Positions 35,842 to 46,181 are shown, counted from the first letter of the stretch. The stretch: 64,000 nt of DNA from Mariniphaga sp963747515 (GCA_963747515.1 CAVVFN010000003.1:558001-622000); one strand, 5' to 3'. Numbers and translations: made by a program. The notes: generated from the sequence alone by a model not told the origin.

Positions 35842-38800
35842 ATGTCTATAAATTTACAGGCTATAAAACAAGTAGCAACCATTTTTCTGATAGTGTTTTC
35901 CATGAACAGTATGGCTGCCGTTTATTATGTGAGTGAGGATGGAAATGATGAAAACTCCGGTACCAGTCCCGGTCAGGCCTGGAGAACACTTGACAAGGTG
36001 AACTCCTATCAGTTCTGGGCCGGTGATCAAATACTTTTTAAAAGAGGAAATATATGGAGAGGCACAATTACATGCAACTATTCAGGTTCCAAAGGAAAAC
36101 CAATAATTTATGGGGCTTTTGGAGAAGGTGCCAATCCAATCATTTATGGTTCTGAGGTAATAACCGGATGGACATTGCATGAGGGAAATATTTATAAAGC
36201 CACCGTAACCTCTGTTCCAGGGCAAATATTTGTTGACGGAATACGTTTTCGGATAGCCAGATATCCGGATGAGGGATATTTTAATGTTAATTCGGTATCC
36301 GGAACTACAACTTTCACTTCCAATGCGCTTAATTCAGAGATAAATTATGCCGGTGCTACCTGGTATGGCCGAACACGATATTGGTATGGCGTTATAAGGA
36401 AGGTTGCTTCTTCATCTTCCAAAACCATTACATTAGATTCTGCACCAAATGGTGAAATTGCAGTTGGTCAGGGGTTTGTTTTAATGAACAAGATGGAATT
36501 TCTGAGTCAGCCGGGAGAATGGTTCCTGGATAAAGAATCAAATGAGCTTTATCTTTGGACTCCTGAAGGTGATTCTCCGGATAATTATACAGTTACCGCA
36601 TCGGTTTATTCAAATGGTATATACAATAACCGTAAAAATTATCTTCGGTTTACTGACCTGGACTTAAGGGAACAGAGTGAAAACGGAATTTTTCTTTATG
36701 GGTGCTCCAATGTTGAGGTGGAGAATAATAATATACTTTACCCGGAACAATATGGGATATCGGCAGAGGGAGGAAATTCTCTGACGATAAGGAACAATGT
36801 AATAAACAGGGCAAATGGAGGAGGCATGTGGTTGTGGACCAAAGATTCTCGTATTTCAGATAACCGAATTGACCATACTGGAGTTTTTGCTGAAATCGGG
36901 TTAAAGGGAACTACTGCTCCAAACGGCGGTTCAGGAGCTGAAATATCGGGTGAAAACAACCGGATAGAGTACAACATCATTGAAAATTCAAATTACAACG
37001 GGTTGTTTTTCCGGGGTGCCGGAACCGCTGTTCAGTATAATTTCTTCAACAACAGTTGTCTGGTAAAGGATGATGGAGGTGGTATTTATACCGGCACCAG
37101 CGGGTCGGGTGCATTTGTGCGGTATAATATAGTAGTGAATTCAGTGGGAAACCCTGAAGGATATACTTCAATCCGAAGTATGGCTGAAGGCATTTATATT
37201 GATGAAATAGCGCAAAATGTAGTAGTGGAGCATAACACAATACTAAATACAGGGGATGCTGCCATCAAACTGCACAATGTTGGAAATATCCAAGTGGACA
37301 GCAACAAAGTTATGGTTGCCCGCTATGGCATTTGGTGTCATAATTATGTTGGTTCACCATCCCCCATCACAAACAATACGGTATATATGACTTCAAATAC
37401 AAATGATTATGAACCTAGACCATTGTTTGTGAGGGTAGGAACATACAATACCCAATTTGATCACAATAAATATTTTAATCCAAAAGTTTCAGTTTCAACA
37501 CAGGTTTTTAAAGAGAGCAGCTATTTAACATTTACTCAATGGAAGTCAACAATTCAGCAGGATGTACATTCTGAATTTAACAGCACTCCACTGGCAGCCG
37601 GGGAATCTGCTGACCTTATATACAATGCATCAAAAACAGTAAAAAAGTACAATCTGAACGGAGCTGTTGTAAAAGACACCGATGGAAATACTCTTTCCGG
37701 TTCATTTACGCTTGAACCCTATACCTCAGTTATTCTCATTGGCCGAAACATTGACCGGATCAGTGAAGTTGCCGATACTATACCTCCTGCAATCACCTCC
37801 TTTTCAGTTCCATCCTCAGCAACATCGTTAACTGTTGATGTACTCTCTTATACAGCCACCGACGATATAGCTGTTACCGGATATATGGTGACTGAAACAT
37901 CCACGCCTCCTTTGGCAGATGAGACAGGATGGACAGTACAGGTGCCTGCCAGTTATAAGTTTCCGGAAGCCGGCACCTATACTCTTTATGCCTGGGCAAA
38001 AGATGCCGCAGGCAATGTGTCGGAACCTGCTTCTGTGTCAGTAAATGTTCATATTCCGGATTATAGTTCGGCTTATCTTGAGTACCTGTTTGAAGAAACA
38101 TCGGATACAACAGTGACAGATACCCAAGGCTTTAATGATGGAACAATAATAAATGAAGCCACAAGAAAAGAGGGAGTTAAGGGAAACGGACTTGAGCTTT
38201 CAGGAATGGGCTATATTGATGCAGGCCAGGGTTTTGCCGATAGGGTTCTGGATGAAGTTACCCTGAGTGCATGGGTAAAACCTTCAGCAGGCTCAGGCGG
38301 CTATCAGGGATTAATTGTTCATGGCGGACAGGATTCCATAACATTTGGACTTTTCTTGAATCGGGATTTAAATAGCATTGCTTTTAAAACAAGCGGTACT
38401 TCATCATGGTGGGTTGCTGCGAATGATGCAACAGAGCTGTGGGATGGTGGATGGCATCATGTTACGGTATCCTATAACGGCTCTGAAAAGACCATATATC
38501 TTGATAATGTTGCTTTGAAAACTGTTGCTGCAACGGGAGCAGTTAATTCAGGATACGGAAACAATTTGCTTGTTGGTGCCGGAACGGATGAAGATTCTCC
38601 CGGTCTATTCTATTATGGATTGATTGATGAAGTGAGGGTATTCAATTATGGGCTGACAGCTTCGGATGTCAGCGATTATTATTACAGTGTGGTTGATACC
38701 ACAACATCTGTCGCAAGATACAGAAATGAAAAGTACCTGCATTTTTATCCGAATCCGTTTAAAAACCATTTAACAATTAATACCCTGGAAACCGGTAAAG

Positions 38801-38991
38801 ATATCACGATTGATATTTTTAATGCTTCAGGGTCATTGATTAGAAGCTTTACCGATTCCGGGAAAAATATGAAGCCGGTTATATGGGATGGAAGAAACGA
38901 AAATGGGGTTGAAGTTGCATCCGGCTTTTATTTCATCCGGCTCTTAATGGGAAATATAGTTGAAACAGGTAAAGTGTATAAGGACAGGTAG
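35842..38991 (+). CDS. Beta-helix plus LamG type IX secretion substrate, copy 1
   Basis: This 1049-residue protein has a signal peptide (1-25, ending in AAVYYVS). A right-handed beta-helix spans about 25-570 with GNDENSG and KGTTAPNGGSGAE blocks. Next come an Ig-like domain (about 645-735), a LamG/concanavalin-like domain (about 740-950) and a FlgD-like C-terminal sorting domain (about 965-1049, YPNPFKNH, WDGRNENG). It is probably a surface-exposed glycan lyase or binding protein. Residues 586-1049 are identical at DNA level to the next gene; only the beta-helix halves differ. It is 11 nt after the DUF5060/DUF4038 gene. Confidence 0.82.
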   Translation: MSINLQAIKQVATIFLIVFSMNSMAAVYYVSEDGNDENSGTSPGQAWRTLDKVNSYQFWAGDQILFKRGNIWRGTITCNYSGSKGKPIIYGAFGEGANPIIYGSEVITGWTLHEGNIYKATVTSVPGQIFVDGIRFRIARYPDEGYFNVNSVSGTTTFTSNALNSEINYAGATWYGRTRYWYGVIRKVASSSSKTITLDSAPNGEIAVGQGFVLMNKMEFLSQPGEWFLDKESNELYLWTPEGDSPDNYTVTASVYSNGIYNNRKNYLRFTDLDLREQSENGIFLYGCSNVEVENNNILYPEQYGISAEGGNSLTIRNNVINRANGGGMWLWTKDSRISDNRIDHTGVFAEIGLKGTTAPNGGSGAEISGENNRIEYNIIENSNYNGLFFRGAGTAVQYNFFNNSCLVKDDGGGIYTGTSGSGAFVRYNIVVNSVGNPEGYTSIRSMAEGIYIDEIAQNVVVEHNTILNTGDAAIKLHNVGNIQVDSNKVMVARYGIWCHNYVGSPSPITNNTVYMTSNTNDYEPRPLFVRVGTYNTQFDHNKYFNPKVSVSTQVFKESSYLTFTQWKSTIQQDVHSEFNSTPLAAGESADLIYNASKTVKKYNLNGAVVKDTDGNTLSGSFTLEPYTSVILIGRNIDRISEVADTIPPAITSFSVPSSATSLTVDVLSYTATDDIAVTGYMVTETSTPPLADETGWTVQVPASYKFPEAGTYTLYAWAKDAAGNVSEPASVSVNVHIPDYSSAYLEYLFEETSDTTVTDTQGFNDGTIINEATRKEGVKGNGLELSGMGYIDAGQGFADRVLDEVTLSAWVKPSAGSGGYQGLIVHGGQDSITFGLFLNRDLNSIAFKTSGTSSWWVAANDATELWDGGWHHVTVSYNGSEKTIYLDNVALKTVAATGAVNSGYGNNLLVGAGTDEDSPGLFYYGLIDEVRVFNYGLTASDVSDYYYSVVDTTTSVARYRNEKYLHFYPNPFKNHLTINTLETGKDITIDIFNASGSLIRSFTDSGKNMKPVIWDGRNENGVEVASGFYFIRLLMGNIVETGKVYKDR

Positions 38992-39057
38992 AACCAGTGA
39001 AACATTTATAGAAAAAGATAAATGAATCAATTACAAAAACAATTAATTCTTATCAAG
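37598..39057 (+). repeat. 1460-bp perfect direct repeat, left copy
   Basis: This copy covers the 3' half of the first beta-helix gene, the spacer and the first 36 nt of the second. It matches 40796-42255 with an offset of 3198 bp. By direct reading I see no mismatch. The last differences on the left are at 37591, 37595 and 37597. Confidence 0.85.
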
Positions 39058-42000
39058 CTTTGTGTTTTTTGTTTGTCATTTACCTGTTACAGCACCACTT
39101 ATTATGTAAGTTCAGAAGGAAATGATGATAACCCGGGAACCAGCGAAAGCATGCCATGGCTTAGCTTATCCAGAGTAAACAGTTTCTATCCACAACCAGG
39201 AGATAATATTTTGTTTCGAAGAGGAGATGAATGGTTTGGTACCATTAATTTAATTGGTTCAGGAAGATCTGATAAACAGGTTGTTTATGGGGCATACGGT
39301 ACTGGGGCAAAACCTAAAATCTATGGATCAGAAATAATTACCGGCTGGACACTATATTCCGGTAATATTTATAAAGCTACATTTAAAACCCCTGTAACTC
39401 AATTGTTTGTTGATGATCAACGAATACGTGTTGCACGATATCCGGATGAAGGATATCACAGAGTTACTAAAGCGCAGACCAGTAATTCTTTTTTATGTGA
39501 AAGCTTGACTGATTCTATTGATTATTCAGGTGCAGTTTGGCTTGGAAGGACAAATTATTGGCTGATTGAAAACATTAAAGTAGCGGCATCAAGTAATAAA
39601 ACAATAACACTTGTTTCTTCCCCTTCAAGTTCGGCAGATATAGGTGAAGGATTTATACTTTTGGGTAAACTTGAATTTTTGACACAGCCAGGAGAATGGT
39701 ATTATAATTCATCAACAAGTACTGTTTTTCTTTGGACACCTAATGGTGACTCTCCTGAAAATTATACAGTGAGGGGTTCAACATTAGCAAATGGATTTAG
39801 TGGAAGTAATAAGAGCTATATAACTATAAAAGATTTGGAAATCCTTCAGCAAAAAGAAAATGGTACGAGGATTGTAAATTCTGATTTTGTTACTATAGAA
39901 AATTGTCATATTCATGACCAGGAGAGAATTGGAATAAGCAATGATACCCGTTCGCGTAATCAGATTATACGAAATAATGTGATTGAAAAAACCAATTGCA
40001 TGGGAATATGGTTATGGGATGCCAATGGTTTATTGTTGGAAGACAATACAATACAACACATTGCACAATGGAATGCGTTAGGTTTGGACGGGCTTTTCAG
40101 AATAAACGCGGGCAGCGGAATGGAGGTATCGGGAGATAATCTTCTTGCTGAACCCAATGGAATAATTCAATACAACAGGATTGATGATGTAGGTGGCTGC
40201 GGAATGTTCTTCCGCCGGATGAAATATGTCCAATACAATCATATCACCTACACAGGAATGATTAAAGATGATGGAGGTGCGATTTATACCAATACATCGG
40301 GTAAAGGTTCTACAATAAGGTATAACATATGTCAATACAGCATAGGGGAAAAAGAAGGATATACAGCATCAAAGGCGCTGCAGGAAGGTATTTATATTGA
40401 TGAAATTGCACAGGATGTAATTGTTGAGCATAATACTATTCAAAATGTAACCGATGCAGCAATAAAACTACATAATGTGGGAAATATAAAGGTTAACCAC
40501 AATACAATTATGACTGCCAGGTATGGCATCTGGTGCAATAAATATGTGGGTTCACCTTCCCCTATTACAAACAATACGGTATATATGACTTCAAATACAA
40601 ATAGTTATGAACCAAGGCCAATGTTTACGATGGTAGGTACTTACAATACCCTATTTGATTATAATAAATATTTTAATCCCACAGTTTTGGCTTCAACACC
40701 GGTGTTTAAATCAAATTACTATTTAAACTTTTCTCAATGGAAAACGGCAACCAAACAGGATGTACATTCTGAATTTAACAGCACTCCATTGGTAACCGGG
40801 GAATCTGCTGACCTTATATACAATGCATCAAAAACAGTAAAAAAGTACAATCTGAACGGAGCTGTTGTAAAAGACACCGATGGAAATACTCTTTCCGGTT
40901 CATTTACGCTTGAACCCTATACCTCAGTTATTCTCATTGGCCGAAACATTGACCGGATCAGTGAAGTTGCCGATACTATACCTCCTGCAATCACCTCCTT
41001 TTCAGTTCCATCCTCAGCAACATCGTTAACTGTTGATGTACTCTCTTATACAGCCACCGACGATATAGCTGTTACCGGATATATGGTGACTGAAACATCC
41101 ACGCCTCCTTTGGCAGATGAGACAGGATGGACAGTACAGGTGCCTGCCAGTTATAAGTTTCCGGAAGCCGGCACCTATACTCTTTATGCCTGGGCAAAAG
41201 ATGCCGCAGGCAATGTGTCGGAACCTGCTTCTGTGTCAGTAAATGTTCATATTCCGGATTATAGTTCGGCTTATCTTGAGTACCTGTTTGAAGAAACATC
41301 GGATACAACAGTGACAGATACCCAAGGCTTTAATGATGGAACAATAATAAATGAAGCCACAAGAAAAGAGGGAGTTAAGGGAAACGGACTTGAGCTTTCA
41401 GGAATGGGCTATATTGATGCAGGCCAGGGTTTTGCCGATAGGGTTCTGGATGAAGTTACCCTGAGTGCATGGGTAAAACCTTCAGCAGGCTCAGGCGGCT
41501 ATCAGGGATTAATTGTTCATGGCGGACAGGATTCCATAACATTTGGACTTTTCTTGAATCGGGATTTAAATAGCATTGCTTTTAAAACAAGCGGTACTTC
41601 ATCATGGTGGGTTGCTGCGAATGATGCAACAGAGCTGTGGGATGGTGGATGGCATCATGTTACGGTATCCTATAACGGCTCTGAAAAGACCATATATCTT
41701 GATAATGTTGCTTTGAAAACTGTTGCTGCAACGGGAGCAGTTAATTCAGGATACGGAAACAATTTGCTTGTTGGTGCCGGAACGGATGAAGATTCTCCCG
41801 GTCTATTCTATTATGGATTGATTGATGAAGTGAGGGTATTCAATTATGGGCTGACAGCTTCGGATGTCAGCGATTATTATTACAGTGTGGTTGATACCAC
41901 AACATCTGTCGCAAGATACAGAAATGAAAAGTACCTGCATTTTTATCCGAATCCGTTTAAAAACCATTTAACAATTAATACCCTGGAAACCGGTAAAGAT

Positions 42001-42189
42001 ATCACGATTGATATTTTTAATGCTTCAGGGTCATTGATTAGAAGCTTTACCGATTCCGGGAAAAATATGAAGCCGGTTATATGGGATGGAAGAAACGAAA
42101 ATGGGGTTGAAGTTGCATCCGGCTTTTATTTCATCCGGCTCTTAATGGGAAATATAGTTGAAACAGGTAAAGTGTATAAGGACAGGTAG
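39022..42189 (+). CDS. Beta-helix plus LamG type IX secretion substrate, copy 2
   Basis: This 1055-residue protein has the same plan as the product of 35842-38991. Residues 592-1055 (Ig-like, LamG and sorting domain) are identical, whereas the N-terminal beta-helix is only moderately similar. This mosaic pattern shows conversion or duplication of the 3' half. The helix keeps NAGSGMEVSG and the GGAIYTNTSGKG block shared with both neighbours. Its function is the same class as its neighbour, with a probably different glycan specificity because the helix half differs. The gap from the previous stop is 30 nt. Confidence 0.82.
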   Translation: MNQLQKQLILIKLCVFCLSFTCYSTTYYVSSEGNDDNPGTSESMPWLSLSRVNSFYPQPGDNILFRRGDEWFGTINLIGSGRSDKQVVYGAYGTGAKPKIYGSEIITGWTLYSGNIYKATFKTPVTQLFVDDQRIRVARYPDEGYHRVTKAQTSNSFLCESLTDSIDYSGAVWLGRTNYWLIENIKVAASSNKTITLVSSPSSSADIGEGFILLGKLEFLTQPGEWYYNSSTSTVFLWTPNGDSPENYTVRGSTLANGFSGSNKSYITIKDLEILQQKENGTRIVNSDFVTIENCHIHDQERIGISNDTRSRNQIIRNNVIEKTNCMGIWLWDANGLLLEDNTIQHIAQWNALGLDGLFRINAGSGMEVSGDNLLAEPNGIIQYNRIDDVGGCGMFFRRMKYVQYNHITYTGMIKDDGGAIYTNTSGKGSTIRYNICQYSIGEKEGYTASKALQEGIYIDEIAQDVIVEHNTIQNVTDAAIKLHNVGNIKVNHNTIMTARYGIWCNKYVGSPSPITNNTVYMTSNTNSYEPRPMFTMVGTYNTLFDYNKYFNPTVLASTPVFKSNYYLNFSQWKTATKQDVHSEFNSTPLVTGESADLIYNASKTVKKYNLNGAVVKDTDGNTLSGSFTLEPYTSVILIGRNIDRISEVADTIPPAITSFSVPSSATSLTVDVLSYTATDDIAVTGYMVTETSTPPLADETGWTVQVPASYKFPEAGTYTLYAWAKDAAGNVSEPASVSVNVHIPDYSSAYLEYLFEETSDTTVTDTQGFNDGTIINEATRKEGVKGNGLELSGMGYIDAGQGFADRVLDEVTLSAWVKPSAGSGGYQGLIVHGGQDSITFGLFLNRDLNSIAFKTSGTSSWWVAANDATELWDGGWHHVTVSYNGSEKTIYLDNVALKTVAATGAVNSGYGNNLLVGAGTDEDSPGLFYYGLIDEVRVFNYGLTASDVSDYYYSVVDTTTSVARYRNEKYLHFYPNPFKNHLTINTLETGKDITIDIFNASGSLIRSFTDSGKNMKPVIWDGRNENGVEVASGFYFIRLLMGNIVETGKVYKDR

Positions 42190-42255
42190 AACCAGTGAAA
42201 CATTTATAGAAAAAGATAAATGAATCAATTACAAAAACAATTAATTCTTATCAAG
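40796..42255 (+). repeat. 1460-bp perfect direct repeat, right copy
   Basis: This is the right copy of the repeat at 37598-39057. It ends inside the decayed gene start at 42220. The copies could have arisen by tandem duplication or gene conversion. If reads are short, they are also a likely point of assembly error. Confidence 0.85.
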
Positions 42256-42355
42256 TTAGTCTTTTGTTTGTCATTTACCTGTTACAGCACCTCTATTATA
42301 TAAGTTAAGAAGGAAATGATGATAATCAGGGAACCAGCTAAGCATACTGAAATAG
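42220..42355 (+). pseudogene. Decayed start of a third copy of the beta-helix gene
   Basis: This stretch is identical to the first 36 nt of the gene at 39022, then homologous with deletions and substitutions for about 100 nt. A frame starts MNQLQKQLILIKL and stops after about 27 codons at a TAA, so no protein is made. It is the right end of the duplicated unit and shows that the duplication once included the start of the second gene. Confidence 0.75.
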
Positions 42356-42444
42356 CAAGTTATTAAATTTACAAAAAAGATCTAATGAATGGAAATACAT
42401 TTTTTACCTGTGACGGAAGATATAAAAAGGACAATAATGACAAT

Positions 42445-44385
42445 ATGAAAAATCGAATCTATAAATTAATTATTAAACTATTCCTTATCCAGTTTAGTTT
42501 TCTTTGTTTTGTATTTTCCGGATACGGCACAACTTATTATGTAAGTGCAGAAGGTAATGATAAAAATACAGGAAAAAGTTTTGATGAGACCTGGCGGTCG
42601 ATTGACAGAGTTAATAGTTTGGTGCCGGTTGCTGGGGATAGTATTTTATTCAGAAGAGGAGATACCTGGAGCGGATCTGTTGTTGTCAAAGCATCGGGGA
42701 AAGAAGACGCTCCAATTTTTTATGGTGCCTACGGTACAGGTGCCAAACCCATAATTACAGGTTCAAATGAAATAAAAGGCTGGAATAAATATTCAGGGAA
42801 TATTTATAAAGCTTCTTTGGATTTCCCGGTTGAGCAATTATTTTTAGATGGTTCAAGGGCAACAGTCGCAAGATTTCCCGATCGGGGGTATTTATACATT
42901 GATTCTGTTGCAGATGATACCCGTTTTGTTTCAAATGGATTAGACCCTTCGACGGATTATTCCGGTGCAACTTGGTATGGAAGGACCAGGTATTGGTTTG
43001 GAGTAATACGCAATATTGCTTCATCATCATCCCAATTGTTAAGAATAGATTCTGAACCTAATGGGAATCTGGCTGTTCAGCAAGGTTTTATATTAATGAA
43101 TAAGCTGGAGTTCCTTACTCAGCCGGGGGAGTGGTATTATGATGAAATACAAAAAGTTGTTTATTTATGGACAACCGGCAACGATTCACCTGCAAATTAT
43201 AAAGTAACAGCATCGGTTCATTCAGACGGTATTGTTCTGCAGAAAGTAAGTTATGTTGTAGTTGATAACCTGATGTTTACGGAACAGGATAGAAATGGTA
43301 TCCGGTTGGTTTCCACAAATAAATGCACACTTTCAAATAATGATATAAGCAATATCGAAAGTTATGGGATTTATGAAGAAAACAGACCAGGATCAACCTA
43401 TCTTTCTGTTATAAACAACACAATAGACAGGGTGAACGGAGGGGGAATTTTGATAGGAGTTCAGAACTCCTATATTGCCAATAATGTAATTCACAATACA
43501 GGCATATTGAAAGAAATTGGATTAAAGGGAACTACTGCTCCCAATGGTGGTTCAGGTGCAGAAATTTCTGGTATAAACAATATTATTGAATATAACGTCA
43601 TTGAAAATTCCAATTACAACGGATTATTCTACAGGGGAGCAGGCACCGATATCAGATATAACTTTTTTAAAAACAGTTGCTTATATAAAGATGATGGAGG
43701 TGCCATTTATACCAATACAAGCGGTTCGGGGGCTTTGATCCGTTACAATATTATAGTTAATTCAGTTGGCAATCCCGAAGGATATGTATCATCCCGCAGC
43801 ATGGCAGAAGGTATTTATATCGACGAAATAGCTCAAAATGTAACTGTAGAACATAATACTGTTTTAAATACAGGTGATTCAGGAATTAAGCTGCATCATG
43901 TTGGAAACATTCAAGTTCATGATAATCATGTTATGACTGCCAGATATGGAATTTTTTGCGATAAGTTTGTTGGCGAGCCATCAAAAATTACCAATAATGT
44001 AATTTGTGTAACTTCTAGTTCCGACGATTATGAGCCACGATCGCTGTTGGTAAGAGTGGTTAAATACAATGCTCAGTTTGACAACAATCTATATGTGAAT
44101 CCTTTTGCATCAGAAGGTATTTTCCGGAAGGATAAGTATTACAGCTTTGAAGAATGGAAAAGCAGCACTGATCATGATACCCATTCAACGTTTATTGGAA
44201 AAAAACTGGCTAAGGATGAATCGCTTAAAATGTTTTACAATACATCTAAAATGGCCAAAATATATCATCTCAATGGAGCTACAGCCCGAGTCCTTAATGG
44301 AACTGCAGTTTCAGAATCATTTGAATTAAAGCCTTTCACATCAATTATACTAATTGGAGAAAACTTTCATAAAATTAAAGATTAG
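42445..44385 (+). CDS. Right-handed beta-helix protein, short paralog without sorting domain
   Basis: This 646-residue protein starts at ATG 42445, which gives a clean signal peptide (ends at YGTTYYVS). It matches the beta-helix part of the two upstream proteins, including GNDKNTGKS, KGTTAPNGGSGAE and NTSGSGALIRYN. It ends after about 645 residues, without Ig-like, LamG or sorting domains. It is therefore exported to the periplasm or secreted by another route rather than by type IX. An upstream in-frame ATG at 42385 would add 20 non-signal residues and is less likely. Helix similarity is closer to copy 1 than to copy 2 in the block near residue 360-470. Confidence 0.8.
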   Translation: MKNRIYKLIIKLFLIQFSFLCFVFSGYGTTYYVSAEGNDKNTGKSFDETWRSIDRVNSLVPVAGDSILFRRGDTWSGSVVVKASGKEDAPIFYGAYGTGAKPIITGSNEIKGWNKYSGNIYKASLDFPVEQLFLDGSRATVARFPDRGYLYIDSVADDTRFVSNGLDPSTDYSGATWYGRTRYWFGVIRNIASSSSQLLRIDSEPNGNLAVQQGFILMNKLEFLTQPGEWYYDEIQKVVYLWTTGNDSPANYKVTASVHSDGIVLQKVSYVVVDNLMFTEQDRNGIRLVSTNKCTLSNNDISNIESYGIYEENRPGSTYLSVINNTIDRVNGGGILIGVQNSYIANNVIHNTGILKEIGLKGTTAPNGGSGAEISGINNIIEYNVIENSNYNGLFYRGAGTDIRYNFFKNSCLYKDDGGAIYTNTSGSGALIRYNIIVNSVGNPEGYVSSRSMAEGIYIDEIAQNVTVEHNTVLNTGDSGIKLHHVGNIQVHDNHVMTARYGIFCDKFVGEPSKITNNVICVTSSSDDYEPRSLLVRVVKYNAQFDNNLYVNPFASEGIFRKDKYYSFEEWKSSTDHDTHSTFIGKKLAKDESLKMFYNTSKMAKIYHLNGATARVLNGTAVSESFELKPFTSIILIGENFHKIKD

Positions 44386-44687
44386 AAGGGAGTATGAAAT
44401 TGTCCTTGATAAAATGTAGAATAACTAAATTTTGCTATATATTTAATCTGGTTAATAAGAAAAAAGGTACGGAGTGGCAGCTTCATGCGGAAGATTATTC
44501 AAGGATTATAAGATGCAGTGACGAGGTATTCTGGTATTTTTATTGAAGCATGCCTGCAAGGAAATGAACAAAATCTGACAAAAATAAAAATAAATAAATG
44601 GTTTTCCCCATGCGGATATAATGAATTAGATGAGTTGGATATATTTATTTGGTTAGTAAGAATTAAAATCTATATGGAGGGAATAAG
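44386..44687. other. 302-nt spacer before the DoxX fusion gene
   Basis: It contains only the doubtful 50-codon frame. A purine-rich GGAGGGAATAAG lies directly before the ATG at 44688, an unusually Shine-Dalgarno-like leader for this genome. Confidence 0.45.
44394..44546 (+). CDS. Possible 50-residue small ORF
   Basis: ATG 44394 to TGA 44546 encodes a 50-residue peptide with an aromatic-rich end (WYFY) and no recognised family. It follows the beta-helix stop by 8 nt with a purine-rich GGGAG just before the ATG. It could be a chance frame, and I give it low weight. Confidence 0.2.
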   Translation: MKLSLIKCRITKFCYIFNLVNKKKGTEWQLHAEDYSRIIRCSDEVFWYFY

Positions 44688-46181
44688 ATGAAAAAGAATT
44701 TGGTTTTTATCTTGACGTTTTTAAGAATATTGGTGGGATGGCATTTTTTGTATGAAGGAATCTCAAAACTATTTACCCCAGGATGGAGTGCGGAATTTTA
44801 TTTGATGGGCTCCAGGTGGATATTTGCTGATTTCTTTCATATGATTGCTTTGTCTCCTGAACTTTTAGGGATAGTAGATTTTATTAATACCTGGGGATTG
44901 ATATTGATAGGTCTGTCGTTGATGGTTGGGATGTTAATCCGGATTTCTGCTGCATTTGGTGCATTTATGCTGTTGCTCTATTTTGTTGCCTATCCTCCAA
45001 TACCAGGTTATATGTTGGGTGTAGTGGTGGAAGGAAGTTATTTATGGGTAAATAAAACATTAATTGAACTTTTGATTTTGGGGGTGTTTATACTTTTACC
45101 CAAAGCATACTCATTCAGTATTGACCGGCTTATAGAAAAGTGGAAAGAAGAAAAAGCCAGAACGCCGGTGCCTTCCGTTAAAGAAGGAACTTCCCTTAAG
45201 CGTCGTGAAATGCTGAGAGATATGATAGGACTTCCTTTTTTAGGCGCCTTTGCCTATGCTGCCTATAAAAAGAGAAAATGGGAAAGCTTTGAAGAAAAAT
45301 ATCTGGCTCCGGGAACTGATGCTACAACCAGTGCCACCCTAAAGAGCTTTAATTTCGCAACTTTAAATGATTTTAAAGGCCCTGCACCGAAAGGTAAAAT
45401 TGGAAATATGGAATTGTGCAGGTTAATTATGGGTGGAAATCTAATAGGGGGGTGGGCACATTCCAGAGATTTGATTTATGTTTCAAAACTTGTGAAAGCA
45501 TACCATACCGATGAAAGGGTGATGATGACCATGCAACTGGCTGAGCAATGCGGAATAGATGCTATTTTGACGAATCCCCAGTTGGCAAGGATTGTTATGA
45601 AATATCGACATGAGACAGGTGGTAAGATGAAGTTTATCTCAGATTGTGGAGTAAAAGCTGGTTTTATTGAAGGTGTTAAACAATCGTTGGAAAGTGATGT
45701 CGATGCTCTTTATTGCCAGGGAGAAATTGCTGATCGGTTGGTTAAAGCAGGAAACTACGATGAGCTTGTCAAAGGACTGGAAATGATCAAAAATGCAGGA
45801 AAACCGGCTGGTATTGGTGCCCATCGGATAGAAACCATTAAAGGATGCGTGCAACAGGGGATAAAACCTGATTTTTGGGTAAAAACACTGCATCATCATA
45901 ATTATTGGTCAGCACATCCTGATGCAGAATGGAAAGATAATATGTACTGTTTTAAGCCACAGGAGACTATTGATTTCATGAACAGCCTGGAAGAACCTTG
46001 GATAGCATTTAAAGTCTTAGCCGCAGGAGCTATACGACCCCAGGAAGGTTTTCAATATGCTTTTGATCAGGGTGCCGATTTTATTTGTGTAGGTATGTAT
46101 GATTTTCAAATTGTGGAGGATGTAAATCTGGTAAACGATACTCTGGCAAAAGTAAACAGATCAAGACCGTGGAGGGCATAA
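44688..46181 (+). CDS. DoxX/Tat-like/TIM-barrel fusion protein
   Basis: This 497-residue protein combines three parts. Residues 1-150 are a four-helix DoxX domain (GWHFLYEG, NTWGLILIG). Residues 168-195 resemble a Tat signal (L-K-R172-R173-EMLRDMIGLPFLGAF). Residues 220-497 form a TIM-barrel-like domain with MGGNLIGGWAHSRD near 248-261 and later HHHNYW, FKVLAAGAI and DFICVGM segments, as in aldo-keto-reductase-like proteins. The linker resembles the Tat signal of the oxidoreductase at 14737-16311, whose separate DoxX neighbour is a paralog of this N-terminus. So it is probably a membrane-anchored exported oxidoreductase. The active-site residues and substrate are unknown. It ends the plus-strand run. 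Confidence 0.72.
   Translation: MKKNLVFILTFLRILVGWHFLYEGISKLFTPGWSAEFYLMGSRWIFADFFHMIALSPELLGIVDFINTWGLILIGLSLMVGMLIRISAAFGAFMLLLYFVAYPPIPGYMLGVVVEGSYLWVNKTLIELLILGVFILLPKAYSFSIDRLIEKWKEEKARTPVPSVKEGTSLKRREMLRDMIGLPFLGAFAYAAYKKRKWESFEEKYLAPGTDATTSATLKSFNFATLNDFKGPAPKGKIGNMELCRLIMGGNLIGGWAHSRDLIYVSKLVKAYHTDERVMMTMQLAEQCGIDAILTNPQLARIVMKYRHETGGKMKFISDCGVKAGFIEGVKQSLESDVDALYCQGEIADRLVKAGNYDELVKGLEMIKNAGKPAGIGAHRIETIKGCVQQGIKPDFWVKTLHHHNYWSAHPDAEWKDNMYCFKPQETIDFMNSLEEPWIAFKVLAAGAIRPQEGFQYAFDQGADFICVGMYDFQIVEDVNLVNDTLAKVNRSRPWRA

Noticed and set aside
42385..42444. Upstream ATG for the short beta-helix gene
   Set aside because: It adds 20 polar residues before the signal peptide; ATG 42445 is the better start.
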